NCBI RefSeq assembly: GCF_000365025.1
Contig: NZ_KB823011.1
Span: 434,001 to 498,000, forward strand
DNA length: 64,000 nucleotides
Reading direction: 5' to 3'
Origin: Robiginitomaculum antarcticum DSM 21748
GTDB lineage: Bacteria; Pseudomonadota; Alphaproteobacteria; Caulobacterales; Maricaulaceae
Shown: piece after piece, positions 26,470 to 35,364 of the stretch
Layout: every line of letters starts with the position of its first letter
Numbering within the stretch: position 1 is the stretch's first letter
Position numbers and translations under genes: made by a program
Notes under the pieces: generated by a model
The model's input: only the letters and a program-made list of their open reading frames with translations
Database searches by the model: none
What the model was told of the DNA's origin: nothing

Positions 26470-26663
26470 ATAACTTTGGCGTCCAAAGCGAGGCGCGTTA
26501 TAGGTTAGGGTTTTCGCGCTGTCCACGGCAAATATGGCATTACCTGCAATGAAATGCGAAGGGAGCTGCAATCAAATTTACGGCCGAATTTCCCAGATTA
26601 TACCATGCTTTCACTAGGATATTGCTGCGATAGCCCTGTTGCAATTAAGAACAGTTCGCAGTA

Positions 26664-26942
26664 ATGAAAGTGCTCAATTGCGGATATTCATTCATGCCTG
26701 ACGCACAAACACTCGATACGCTTAAAAAGAACATTGTTGCCCGGATTACAACGATTGAATCCGTTGAAGCGGGCGTCGAGACGCGTCTGCGCGAGATCGG
26801 GTTTGCCGAAGGTGACGAGGTCGAAGCTCTGCATTTTGGTCTCTTTGGCCGTAATCCCATGTCCGTCAGGTTAAATGGAGCCTTGATTGCGATGCGCCGC
26901 CGTGAAGCGGCCTGCATTTTTGTGAGCCCTATCCATGGCTGA
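26664..26942 (+). CDS. feoA: Ferrous iron transport protein A
   Basis: A 92-residue SH3-like FeoA protein: GVETRLREIGFAEGDEVEALHFGLFGRNPMSVRLNGALIAMRRREAACI. FeoA stabilises or regulates FeoB. ATG 26664 lacks a clear ribosome binding site; the in-frame ATG at 26694 (MPDAQTLD) is an alternative. It overlaps feoB by 8 nt, indicating an operon. No FeoC gene follows feoB. Confidence 0.93.
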   Translation: MKVLNCGYSFMPDAQTLDTLKKNIVARITTIESVEAGVETRLREIGFAEGDEVEALHFGLFGRNPMSVRLNGALIAMRRREAACIFVSPIHG

Positions 26943-28806
26943 AGCCGATGTCATGATAGCAGACAATAAAACCCGTGCCGTTCGGCTGGCGCTGCTCGGC
27001 GCGCCGAATTGCGGCAAAACTTCGCTGTTTAACGCCCTGACCGGCGGCCGCGCTAAAGTGGCCAATTACCCCGGCGTGACCGTAGAATACCGCAAAGGCG
27101 CGTTCACTCTGCCGTCCGGTGCGCCGATTGAGCTACTCGATCTGCCCGGCGTCTATGGCGATTGTGGTCACAGCATGGACGAGCGCGTGGCCATTGACGC
27201 CGTGCGCGGTAATTTGACCGGAGAGCGCGCGCCGGATGCTATCATGTTTATGATGGACGCCTCGCATGTCAGCACCCATTTGCATAATGTTCTTCAGGCC
27301 AAGAATTATGGTCTGCCGGTCGTGCTTGTCCTGAATATGATGGACATGGCCGCGCGCGACGGAATCGATATCGACGTGCAGCAGTTGGAAGCGCAAATCG
27401 GCGTTCCTGTGATCTCCTGCGTGGCCGTGCGGGCTGCGGGTCGTGCACATTTGCTGGATTACCTTCAGGAATGGACAGGGGATGTCGCCGCTAATTTCGC
27501 CGCTAAGCCGGAACCGGAACCCGGTACGCTCAAAGAACTGCAAGCCAAAGCGCGCACAATTTCGCGCGGATGTGTGAGCCGTATACAGAAAGCTGAAACC
27601 TTTACGCAGCGTATAGATAGTTTCGTCCTGCATCCTGTTTTGGGTGTGGTCATTCTCTTTGGTATTCTGTTCTTTATGTTTCAGGCCGTCTATTCATGGT
27701 CAGGACCGGCTATTACCGCTATTGAGGACAGCTTTGTTGGATTGTCCGGCATTGTCGGCGGCGTCCTGCCGGAGGGCTGGATACGATCCCTAATTTCTGA
27801 CGGCATTATCGCCGGCGTCGGCAGCGTGATTGTTTTCCTGCCCCAAATTGTTATTCTTTTTGCCTTCATACTGCTCTTGGAAGCGTCAGGGTATATGGCG
27901 CGCGCGGCCTTCCTCGTTGATAGTTTGATGGCCAAGGTCGGTCTGAACGGGCGGGCCTTTATCCCGCTTCTGTCCAGTTTTGCCTGCGCTATTCCCGGCG
28001 TTATGGCGGCGCGTACGATTGAGAATGAAAAAGACCGCCTGACCACAATTATGATAGCGCCGCTGATGACATGTTCAGCGCGCTGGCCGGTTTATCTGCT
28101 GATTGTCGGAGCCTTTATCCCGGCATCAAATGTGGGGCCGTTTAACCTCCAGGGCCTTGTCTTACTTGGCCTTGTGATCGTCGGCATTATTTTTGCCATG
28201 ATCATGGCTTTTATATTCAAGCGGATTTTGGCGCGCGGCGTACAAAGCTCTCTGCTGATTGAGCTGCCGTCTTATAAAACCCCCGTCTTCAAAGACTATC
28301 TGCGCGGGCTTTGGGACAGAGCTATGATTTTCGTTAATCGGGCAGGGCGCATCATCCTGCCGGCCTCTATCATTGTCTGGCTTCTGGGCACTTATCCGAA
28401 CCGTGATAGCGGATTTGAGGGGACATTTGCCGGCATGATTGGCCGTGTGTTGGAGCCTGTCTTTACGCCGATCGGATTTAACACTGAAATCGTATTCTCG
28501 CTTATTCCGTCCATGGCCGCGCGCGAAGTCGCGGTTGGCACGCTCGGTACGCTTTACGCCCTGGAAGAAACGCAAATAGACGACAAACTCGGCGGATTGC
28601 TGGCGGTGGACTGGTCTCTGGCAACGGCTTTGGCGTTTCTGGCGTGGTTCGTTTTTGCGCCGCAATGCCTGTCAACATTTGCGATTATCAAGAAAGAAAC
28701 CAATAGCTGGCGTTGGCCGCTGATCACATTTGCCTATCTCTTCGTGCTCGCATATCTGGCCTCGCTGCTCACCTATCACGCAGCGCTAAGCTTCGGTTGG
28801 GGCTAA
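26935..28806 (+). CDS. feoB: Ferrous iron transporter FeoB
   Basis: A 623-residue Fe(II) transporter. The N-terminal G domain has G1 GAPNCGKTS (residues 22-30), the switch NYPGVTVEY, G3 DLPGVYG and G4 NMMD. The membrane part has the Gate motifs GYMARAAFLVDSLM and IPGVMAARTIENEKDR, with PLMTCSARWPVY, and the second Gate region PSMAAREVAVGTLGTLYAL. It is shorter than the E. coli protein of about 770 residues but complete in its domains. It imports Fe2+ across the inner membrane using GTP hydrolysis. Confidence 0.96.
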   Translation: MAEADVMIADNKTRAVRLALLGAPNCGKTSLFNALTGGRAKVANYPGVTVEYRKGAFTLPSGAPIELLDLPGVYGDCGHSMDERVAIDAVRGNLTGERAPDAIMFMMDASHVSTHLHNVLQAKNYGLPVVLVLNMMDMAARDGIDIDVQQLEAQIGVPVISCVAVRAAGRAHLLDYLQEWTGDVAANFAAKPEPEPGTLKELQAKARTISRGCVSRIQKAETFTQRIDSFVLHPVLGVVILFGILFFMFQAVYSWSGPAITAIEDSFVGLSGIVGGVLPEGWIRSLISDGIIAGVGSVIVFLPQIVILFAFILLLEASGYMARAAFLVDSLMAKVGLNGRAFIPLLSSFACAIPGVMAARTIENEKDRLTTIMIAPLMTCSARWPVYLLIVGAFIPASNVGPFNLQGLVLLGLVIVGIIFAMIMAFIFKRILARGVQSSLLIELPSYKTPVFKDYLRGLWDRAMIFVNRAGRIILPASIIVWLLGTYPNRDSGFEGTFAGMIGRVLEPVFTPIGFNTEIVFSLIPSMAAREVAVGTLGTLYALEETQIDDKLGGLLAVDWSLATALAFLAWFVFAPQCLSTFAIIKKETNSWRWPLITFAYLFVLAYLASLLTYHAALSFGWG

Positions 28807-28851
28807 AACACGCCTTTTCCACAAGGTTTGGGCTAAAAACACCTCATTTTT
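28795..28851. repeat. Short imperfect direct repeat at the feoB 3' end
   Basis: The motif GGTT(T/G)GGGCTAAAA(A)CAC occurs at 28795 across the feoB stop codon and again at 28825. It looks like a tandem duplication of about 30 bp that copied the end of the gene into the downstream spacer. Confidence 0.5.
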
Positions 28852-28919
28852 ACACAATCTCTTTTGCGCGCGCCTGACAATCGTTTAGACGATAGAGCAA
28901 ATGAGTCAGGAAAATCCCC

Positions 28920-30896
28920 ATGAGCAAAATCACACATACAGAGATGGCAAACGCCATTCGCGCCCTGTCTATGGACGCTGTCCAAGCCGCCAATTCCGGC
29001 CATCCAGGCATGCCGATGGGCATGGCCGATGTCGCGACCGTACTTTTTGACAAGTTTCTCAAATTCGATCCCAAGCGCCCCGACTGGGCGGATCGTGACC
29101 AGTTTATCCTCTCCGCAGGTCACGGATCTATGCTGATTTACAGCCTGCTGCATCTGACCGGCTACAAAGCCGTAACATTGGAGCAGATTAAAAACTTTCG
29201 TCAGATTGGCTCCAATACGGCTGGCCATCCGGAATATGGACATACGCCGGGCGTTGAGACAACGACAGGGCCTTTAGGTCAGGGCATTGCCAATGCTGTC
29301 GGGTTTGCACTTGCCGAGCGCCATATGAACGCCAAATATGGCGACGACATCGTCGATCATCACACCTATGTCATTGCCGGTGATGGCTGCCTGATGGAGG
29401 GGATCAGTCAGGAAGCGATTGCGCTGGCCGGACATTTAAAGCTCAGTAAACTTGTCCTGTTCTGGGATGATAACAGCATTACAATTGACGGTGCCGTGGA
29501 GCTGTCTGACAGCACGGATCAGAAAAAGCGCTTTGAGGCCTGTGGCTGGAAGGTCATTTCTGTAGATGGCCATGACAGCCGCAAAGTCGCGGGCGCGATA
29601 CGCCGCGCGCAAAAATCCGATCAGCCCGTCATGATTGCCTGCAAAACCGTCATCGGCAAAGGCTCGCCAAATAAGGCCGGGACCTCCGGCGCTCACGGCG
29701 CCCCGCTTGGCGAAGAAGAGATTGCGTTAACCCGAAATGAGCTGGGTATTGAATATGGCGCCTTTGATGTCCCTGAAGATATTTACAAAGCGTGGAAACG
29801 TCCGGGACGCAAAGGTGGACGTGCCCGCCGTTTGTGGGCGGACCGTCTGGCCGGACACGAGGCTGCCGATCAATTTGAAGCTGATATGTCCGGCAATTTG
29901 CCTGCCGATTGGATGGAGTCGCTGCAAACCTATAAAGACAGCATTGCAAAATCGGCACCCAAGATCGCAACGCGAGCTTCCTCCGGCAACGTATTGAAAG
30001 TTATAACCGAAGCTATTCCGACTATGATTTCCGGCTCTGCAGACCTTGAAGGCTCAAACAAGACAAAAACGCCGGCCACAGCCATTGAAATACAGGCCGG
30101 CGAATATGGCGGGCGTTACATTAATTACGGCATTCGCGAACATGCTATGGGCGCGGTGATGAACGGCCTTTCGCTGCATGGGGGGATTATCCCGTATTCA
30201 GGCACATTTCTCGTCTTTGCAGATTATGCCCGTCCGGCGATCCGCCTCTCCGCTCTGATGGGCGTGCGGGTCATCTATGTTATGACCCATGACAGTATTG
30301 GCGTCGGCGAAGACGGCCCGACTCATCAACCCGTCGAGCATGTGGCCAGCCTTCGGGCCATCCCAAACTGTTATGTTTACCGTCCGGCTGACGCGCTTGA
30401 AACGGCGGAGTGCTGGGAACTTGCCGTACAACGCGATGATTCACCCTCTATCATGGCGCTGACGCGCCAAGGCCTTCCGGCAGTCCGTGATGATGCATCG
30501 AGGAATATGTGCGAGCGGGGCGGGTATGTCCTTCGCGCGGGTGCGGGCAAAGATCAAATTGTTCTAGTGGCGTCGGGATCTGAAGTGCACAAAGCCGTTG
30601 AAGCGCATGAGCGACTGGCCAAAGATGGGATCAGCGCCCGTGTTGTATCAATGCCTTGCATGGATATCTTCATGGAGCAGGACGAGAAATATATCACTTC
30701 CGTGATGGGCAAAGAGCTTCCGAAAATTGCAATTGAAGCCGGTATTCGTCAGGGCTGGGATGCTTTGATAGGCCGCCGAGGCGGTTTTATCGGAATGAAC
30801 AGTTTCGGGGCGTCCGGGCCGGGTGACGCGTTGTTTGAGCATTTTGGCATTACAACGGACGCTATTGTTACTAAAGCCAAAGAGATGACAGGATGA
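28920..30896 (+). CDS. tkt: Transketolase
   Basis: A 658-residue thiamine-diphosphate enzyme of the pentose phosphate pathway, transferring two-carbon units between sugar phosphates. It has SGHPGMPMGMADVA, SAGHGSMLIYSLLHLTGY, GPLGQGIANAVG, the ThDP/Mg motif GDGCLMEGISQEA, the transketolase signature RYINYGIREHAMGAVMNGLSLHGG, DSIGVGEDGPTHQPVEH, and the C-terminal domain SGSEVHKAVEA. AGGA lies upstream of the start. It overlaps the DUF442 gene by 4 nt (ATGA). Confidence 0.97.
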   Translation: MSKITHTEMANAIRALSMDAVQAANSGHPGMPMGMADVATVLFDKFLKFDPKRPDWADRDQFILSAGHGSMLIYSLLHLTGYKAVTLEQIKNFRQIGSNTAGHPEYGHTPGVETTTGPLGQGIANAVGFALAERHMNAKYGDDIVDHHTYVIAGDGCLMEGISQEAIALAGHLKLSKLVLFWDDNSITIDGAVELSDSTDQKKRFEACGWKVISVDGHDSRKVAGAIRRAQKSDQPVMIACKTVIGKGSPNKAGTSGAHGAPLGEEEIALTRNELGIEYGAFDVPEDIYKAWKRPGRKGGRARRLWADRLAGHEAADQFEADMSGNLPADWMESLQTYKDSIAKSAPKIATRASSGNVLKVITEAIPTMISGSADLEGSNKTKTPATAIEIQAGEYGGRYINYGIREHAMGAVMNGLSLHGGIIPYSGTFLVFADYARPAIRLSALMGVRVIYVMTHDSIGVGEDGPTHQPVEHVASLRAIPNCYVYRPADALETAECWELAVQRDDSPSIMALTRQGLPAVRDDASRNMCERGGYVLRAGAGKDQIVLVASGSEVHKAVEAHERLAKDGISARVVSMPCMDIFMEQDEKYITSVMGKELPKIAIEAGIRQGWDALIGRRGGFIGMNSFGASGPGDALFEHFGITTDAIVTKAKEMTG

Positions 30897-31324
30897 CGGG
30901 CGGACTGCGCAAGCTTAACGAGGACGTTTATGCGGCGGGACAAATTTCTCCCGCTGATATCCCTGCATTGAGTGAAGCCGGTATAAAATCTATTCTCAAC
31001 AACCGTCCCAACGGCGAAGTTTTCGGTCAGCCCTCATCTGAGGATATGCGAATCGCCGCGGAAGCCTTCGGTCTGCAATACGCCTATGTGCCTATGGCAG
31101 GCGGGGCTTTATCCGAGCAACTCGTCAAAGAGGCTGCAGAGGCTTTTAGGGCTTTGCCCAAGCCCATTCTGGCCCATTGCGCAGGCGGCATGCGCAGCGC
31201 GGTTTTATGGGCTTTTTCCAACGCGAAAACTGATGGCGTCGACGCCGTCATCGCGGCAGCAGGCGCGGCCGGTTTTGCGCTTGAGCAATTCCGGCCGATG
31301 TTAACGCGTCACGCCCAAAGCTAG
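30893..31324 (+). CDS. DUF442 (TIGR01244-type) phosphatase/sulfurtransferase-like protein
   Basis: A 143-residue protein of the beta-lactamase-hydrolase-like DUF442 family, related to dual-specificity phosphatases. The catalytic loop HCAGGMRS contains Cys96 and Arg101, and the N-terminal RKLNEDVYAAGQISPADIPALSEAGIKSILNNRP is typical. Members are thought to transfer sulfane sulfur or act as phosphatases, often next to persulfide dioxygenases. Here it is coupled to transketolase and followed after 9 nt by a SulP transporter gene, which makes a sulfur-related role plausible but unproven. Confidence 0.87.
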   Translation: MTGGLRKLNEDVYAAGQISPADIPALSEAGIKSILNNRPNGEVFGQPSSEDMRIAAEAFGLQYAYVPMAGGALSEQLVKEAAEAFRALPKPILAHCAGGMRSAVLWAFSNAKTDGVDAVIAAAGAAGFALEQFRPMLTRHAQS

Positions 31325-31333
31325 GGCCTGAAA

Positions 31334-33100
31334 ATGGCCAATTCAACCCAAGATAAAAAGAGCGGACGCCGGATCATATTTTTACCCAGCTGGCTTATGC
31401 ATTACAGCCCTTCCGTTTTGCCGGATGATATTGCCGCCGCCATTATCGTAACGGTTTTACTTGTGCCGCAGTCTCTCGCCTATGCTTTGCTGGCAGGATT
31501 GCCTGCACAAATGGGCATTTACGCCGCGATATTGCCGCTGCTCGTATATGCCATGCTCGGTACGTCGCGCCATATGTCCGTTGGACCGACCGCCGTGATC
31601 TCACTCATGACAGCGGCAGCTATTGCAAGTGTGCCTGAGGGAATGCGGGTGGAGGCTGCGGCGATGCTGGCCGTTTTGGCGGGACTTATGATGCTCGGTC
31701 TTGGCCTGCTTAAATCAGGCGCTGTGATGAATTTTGTCAGCCGCCCTGTCGTATCTGCCTATGTGACAGGTGCGGCCATATTGATCATGATAAGCCAGCT
31801 GCGCCATATTTTCGGCGTCTCCTCAAACGGAAATACTGCGCTTGAGCTGCTGAGATCTATGCTTCCCGAGCTTATCCAGACAAATTTACCGACTCTTTAT
31901 CTTGGCGCAGGTGCTATCGTTTTCTTACTTTTGGTTCGAAGATACGCCGCTTTCGGGTTTTATAAATTGGGCGTGCCACCGCGCGGCGCGCGTCTTATGG
32001 CGCGTTTCGGACCTTTTGTGGCAGTCATTTTTACCGTCGCCTTGTCTTACACAATGGGTCTATCAGAGCAGTCTAATGTCGCTGTCGTTGGTATTGTGCC
32101 ATCCGGCCTGCCGCGGTTGGATATCCCGTCAACCAATTGGGCTATGTATCGGGATCTTATTTTGGCGGCTTTTCTAATTGGTCTTGTGGGATTCGTGGAC
32201 GGGATGTCGACGGCTCAGACTCTCGCCGCCCGTTCACGGTCGCGCATCGTACCGGACCGTGAAATGATCGCGCTTGGCGTCGCCAATATCAGCGCCGGTA
32301 TATCGGGCGGCTATCCGGTCAATGCCTCCATGTCGCGCTCTGCGGTAAATTTTAGCGCAGGCGCCAAAACGCAGATGGCAGGCGTGATAACCGCAGCCCT
32401 GATGTGCCTAACAGCTGTATTTTTAACGCCGCTACTTTATCATTTACCGCTGGCGACACTCGCGGCATTGATCATAGTCGCCTGTTTCTCGCTATTTGAT
32501 TTCCGGCATTTATGGCGCACCTGGCAATATAGCAAAGCAGATGGCCTCACCGCATTTGCGACCTTTATGTCCGTGCTGGTCTTTGGAATTGAAATCGGCG
32601 TTTTAGTGGGCGTGATATTATCTATGGCAATCCATATCCGCCTGACGCTGCGGCCCCATGCCGTCTTGGTCGGACGCTTTCCGGGGACAGAGCATTACCG
32701 CGATGCCTCGCGCTATAATGTCGAGACAAGCGAACGGATCAAAACCCTGCGCATTGACGAAAGTCTGTATTTTGCCAATGCGCGTTTTCTTGAAGACCGC
32801 GTGGCCGAACTGGTCGAGCAAAGCCCGCACATGAAGCATTTGGTTTTGATGTGCCCGGCGGTCAACCGCATTGACGCCAGCGCGCTAAACAGCTTGATGA
32901 GCATCAACAAACGTCTCGATATGGCGGGTGCCAAATTGCATCTTTCCGAGCTTCACAGCCATGTCAAAGACCGCCTTCACCGCTCAACATTTTTCAAAAA
33001 ACTGACAGGCGAGGTGTTTTTATCGCAACACGATGCCATGGAAGCCCTGGCGGAAGAGCCGGACTGGGCGGCGCTGTCCGACCATATCGACATCCATTAG
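31334..33100 (+). CDS. SulP family anion transporter with STAS domain
   Basis: A 588-residue inner-membrane carrier. The transmembrane core (about 20-430) carries the SulP signature region IIVTVLLVPQSLAYALLAGLPAQMGIYAAILPLLVYAMLGTSRHMSVGPTA (split here only for description), GFVDGMSTAQTLAARSR and GGYPVNASMSRSAVNFSAGAKT. A cytosolic STAS domain (about 455-570) follows, with MCPAVNRIDASALNSL. Substrate could be sulfate, bicarbonate or another anion and cannot be read from sequence. It follows the DUF442 gene closely. Confidence 0.92.
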   Translation: MANSTQDKKSGRRIIFLPSWLMHYSPSVLPDDIAAAIIVTVLLVPQSLAYALLAGLPAQMGIYAAILPLLVYAMLGTSRHMSVGPTAVISLMTAAAIASVPEGMRVEAAAMLAVLAGLMMLGLGLLKSGAVMNFVSRPVVSAYVTGAAILIMISQLRHIFGVSSNGNTALELLRSMLPELIQTNLPTLYLGAGAIVFLLLVRRYAAFGFYKLGVPPRGARLMARFGPFVAVIFTVALSYTMGLSEQSNVAVVGIVPSGLPRLDIPSTNWAMYRDLILAAFLIGLVGFVDGMSTAQTLAARSRSRIVPDREMIALGVANISAGISGGYPVNASMSRSAVNFSAGAKTQMAGVITAALMCLTAVFLTPLLYHLPLATLAALIIVACFSLFDFRHLWRTWQYSKADGLTAFATFMSVLVFGIEIGVLVGVILSMAIHIRLTLRPHAVLVGRFPGTEHYRDASRYNVETSERIKTLRIDESLYFANARFLEDRVAELVEQSPHMKHLVLMCPAVNRIDASALNSLMSINKRLDMAGAKLHLSELHSHVKDRLHRSTFFKKLTGEVFLSQHDAMEALAEEPDWAALSDHIDIH

Positions 33101-33210
33101 AGTCTTCTATCGAATTTCCTTTGAAACTGCCCGCATTCGTTTATGATGTGCGGGAACTGATCCGCAAGAGCGCCTGCTTGGCGACGCGGACAAAACATTG
33201 AAGGAACGCC

Positions 33211-34350
33211 ATGTCGGACGAGCACACGTCCGCCAAGGGTCCACATAAAACGGAGAGCAGCGGGTCGACGCCGCGCCGTTGGGCAGGGCAGCGCAAACCG
33301 CGCAACAGCCCGTCAGGCTACGCCAGCACCTTTGGCGCGCTTGATCTTGGCACAAATAATTGCCGCTTGCTTATCGCTAAGCAGACGGGAGAGACTTACC
33401 GTATTATTGACAGCTTCAGCCGGGTCGTCAGGCTGGGCGCCGGTCTGTCCTCTTCCGGAAAGCTATCAGAAAAGTCTATGGACGCAGCCGTCGGCGCGAT
33501 AGAAATTTGCGCGTCGAAAATGAAGGCAAAAAACGTGGCCCGCTGGCGCTGTATTGCCACCCAAGCCTGTCGTCAGGCGCGTAACGGTGACGAATTTCTG
33601 GCCCGTGTGAAATCCGAAACCGGAATTACTCTCGAGTTGATTTCGCCGCGTGTCGAAGCGCGCCTTGCTGTGATGGGCTGTCTGACACTGATCGATAAAA
33701 CCAAAGATGTCGCCATGGTTTTTGATATTGGCGGCGGCTCCAGCGAGCTATCTTGGGTCGATATTCGTCGCATAAGAGCCGGTGAGGGCACGGACCGCGT
33801 TCACAGGCCGCCGATTAGTGCCTGGGCCTCATTGCCCGCAGGCGTCGTAACCCTGTCCGAGGCTATACCAGGTGACAATGAAACACCCGAAGGCCTTACC
33901 GCCCGTTATGAAGCGATGAAAGCTCATGTGCGCGGTTTAATTGCCAAAGCGGGGTGTGAAAACCGGTTTACGAACACATTTGCGGAAGGTCGCGGGCATC
34001 TGATCGGCACGTCGGGTACGATTACAAGCCTCGCCGGTATCCATCTGGATCTGCCATATTACCAACGCGACAAAGTCGACGGATTATGGATGGACGGGTC
34101 GGATGTCACGGCCCTCTCACGCAAAATGGCCGCCATGACAGTTAATCAGCGCGCAGATATACCGTGTATTGGCTATGACCGCGCCAGCCTCTTGATCGCC
34201 GGATGCGCGATCATGGATGTGCTGCTGGAGATGTGGCCTGCGCAGCGTGTGCGCGTGGCGGATCGCGGTTTGCGCGAAGGTATGTTAATGGGCCTTATCG
34301 CATCGCATAATAAGCGGCAAAACAAAGGCAATCACAATGGCAAAGGATGA
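33211..34350 (+). CDS. Ppx/GppA family phosphatase
   Basis: A 379-residue exopolyphosphatase/guanosine pentaphosphatase-type protein of the ASKHA fold: FGALDLGTNNCRLLIAK (phosphate 1), a Glu-containing TQACRQARNGDEFL segment, DIGGGSSELSWV (phosphate 2), GTSGTITSLAGIHL. The N-terminal 40 residues are a disordered Ser/Pro/Arg-rich extension. It hydrolyses polyphosphate or pppGpp and so affects the stringent response. AAGGA precedes the ATG. It overlaps rlmE by 14 nt, an arrangement often kept in alphaproteobacteria. Confidence 0.93.
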   Translation: MSDEHTSAKGPHKTESSGSTPRRWAGQRKPRNSPSGYASTFGALDLGTNNCRLLIAKQTGETYRIIDSFSRVVRLGAGLSSSGKLSEKSMDAAVGAIEICASKMKAKNVARWRCIATQACRQARNGDEFLARVKSETGITLELISPRVEARLAVMGCLTLIDKTKDVAMVFDIGGGSSELSWVDIRRIRAGEGTDRVHRPPISAWASLPAGVVTLSEAIPGDNETPEGLTARYEAMKAHVRGLIAKAGCENRFTNTFAEGRGHLIGTSGTITSLAGIHLDLPYYQRDKVDGLWMDGSDVTALSRKMAAMTVNQRADIPCIGYDRASLLIAGCAIMDVLLEMWPAQRVRVADRGLREGMLMGLIASHNKRQNKGNHNGKG

Positions 34351-35044
34351 ACCCCCGCGCCGCGGCCGCGTGACCAAACCCGATACATCTGAGCAACATA
34401 TGCGCTTAATGGATCAAAAGGTCAAAACCGCCCGCAAGCGCAAGCATTCCTCGACATTATGGCTAAGACGCCAGCTTAACGATCCCTATGTCGCCAAAGC
34501 GAAAGCCGAAGGTTACCGTAGCCGCGCGGCGTTTAAAATTCAGGAGCTGGATGATAAATTTCGTCTGTTCAGGCCGGACAGCCTTGTCGTGGATTTGGGC
34601 GCTGCGCCCGGCGGCTGGGTACAGATTGCGATGGAGCGCGGCGCGCGCGCAGTCATTGGTATTGATCTGATATTTGTCGAACCCATAGGCGGGCTGGATT
34701 TTGTTCAGAAAGACTTCATGGATCCCGATGCACCGGCCGTGATTGAAAAAATGCTCGGCGGCGCGCCTGATTTGGTCATGTCTGATCTTGCGGCCAATAC
34801 GACGGGACACCGCAAGACTGATCATTTGCGTACAGTAGCCTTGGTTGAAGCCGCTGCAGACTACGCCATGTCGAGCCTTAAACCCGGCGGACATTTCGTA
34901 ACAAAGGTGTTTCAGGGCGGCGCGGAAAAAGCGCTGTTAGACCGCCTGAAAGCCCATTTCAAAACGGTTAAACACGCCAAACCCAAATCTTCACGCGATG
35001 GTAGCCCGGAAATGTACCTCGTTGCCCTCGGGTTTAAAGGGTAA
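34337..35044 (+). CDS. rlmE: 23S rRNA (uridine-2'-O-)-methyltransferase
   Basis: A 235-residue FtsJ/RrmJ-type SAM enzyme that methylates U2552 of 23S rRNA. It has SRAAFKIQELDDKF with the catalytic lysine, the SAM motif VVDLGAAPGGWVQIA, the catalytic Asp in VMSDLAANTTGHRKTDH, and the FVTKVFQGG lysine. A basic N-terminal tail of about 40 residues (KVKTARKRKHSSTLW) probably binds RNA. The stop abuts the palindrome of the following toxin-antitoxin operon. Confidence 0.95.
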   Translation: MAKDEPPRRGRVTKPDTSEQHMRLMDQKVKTARKRKHSSTLWLRRQLNDPYVAKAKAEGYRSRAAFKIQELDDKFRLFRPDSLVVDLGAAPGGWVQIAMERGARAVIGIDLIFVEPIGGLDFVQKDFMDPDAPAVIEKMLGGAPDLVMSDLAANTTGHRKTDHLRTVALVEAAADYAMSSLKPGGHFVTKVFQGGAEKALLDRLKAHFKTVKHAKPKSSRDGSPEMYLVALGFKG

Positions 35045-35063
35045 AGATATTCTTTGAATATCT
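35045..35063. promoter_or_regulatory. Palindromic operator of the toxin-antitoxin operon
   Basis: AGATATTC-ttt-GAATATCT is a perfect 8-bp inverted repeat starting directly after the rlmE stop codon. Its last base is the first of a TTGACA hexamer. This is the expected position for binding by the ribbon-helix-helix antitoxin. There is no T-run, so termination of rlmE is less likely. Confidence 0.65.
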
Positions 35064-35090
35064 TGACAGACTGCTCAATCGCACTAACAT
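35063..35090 (+). promoter_or_regulatory. Sigma-70-type promoter of the toxin-antitoxin operon
   Basis: TTGACA (35063-35068), a 16-nt spacer and TAACAT (35085-35090) lie just ahead of ATG 35099. With this geometry the transcript would begin at or within a few bases of the start codon, so the antitoxin mRNA may be leaderless; indeed no ribosome binding site is visible. Confidence 0.55.
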
Positions 35091-35098
35091 ATAAAACT

Positions 35099-35356
35099 AT
35101 GAACAAACCCCTTAATCTCAACATTCGTGTTAGCGGCAGTCTTGGAAAATTTGTGACGCATAAAGTTTCTGGCGACGGAGATTATGACAATTACAGTGAA
35201 TATGTACGAGACCTTATCCGTAAAGATAAAAACGATTACGATCGCAAAATATTCGAAATCAAAAAAGCTGAGTTACAGAAGGCTTTTGCTTCACGGGATG
35301 AAGACTATCTTACGCTATCAGCTAAGGATATTATTCAGCGCAACCGTACCCTCTAG
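35099..35356 (+). CDS. ParD-like ribbon-helix-helix antitoxin
   Basis: An 85-residue antitoxin. The N-terminal LNLNIRVSGSLGKFVTHKVSGDGDYDNYSEYVRDLIRKDK is a ribbon-helix-helix DNA-binding pattern as in ParD. The C-terminal half is a charged helix that should wrap the toxin. ATG 35099 is used; an in-frame start at 35054 would place the promoter inside the gene. The toxin gene follows after 8 nt. It is expected to repress its own promoter through the palindrome at 35045-35063. Confidence 0.85.
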   Translation: MNKPLNLNIRVSGSLGKFVTHKVSGDGDYDNYSEYVRDLIRKDKNDYDRKIFEIKKAELQKAFASRDEDYLTLSAKDIIQRNRTL

Positions 35357-35364
35357 GCACAAAT

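Noticed and set aside
33128-33152. CCCGCA/TGCGGG hairpin after the SulP gene
   Set aside because: The stem is only 6 bp with a long loop and no T-run; not enough to call a terminator.
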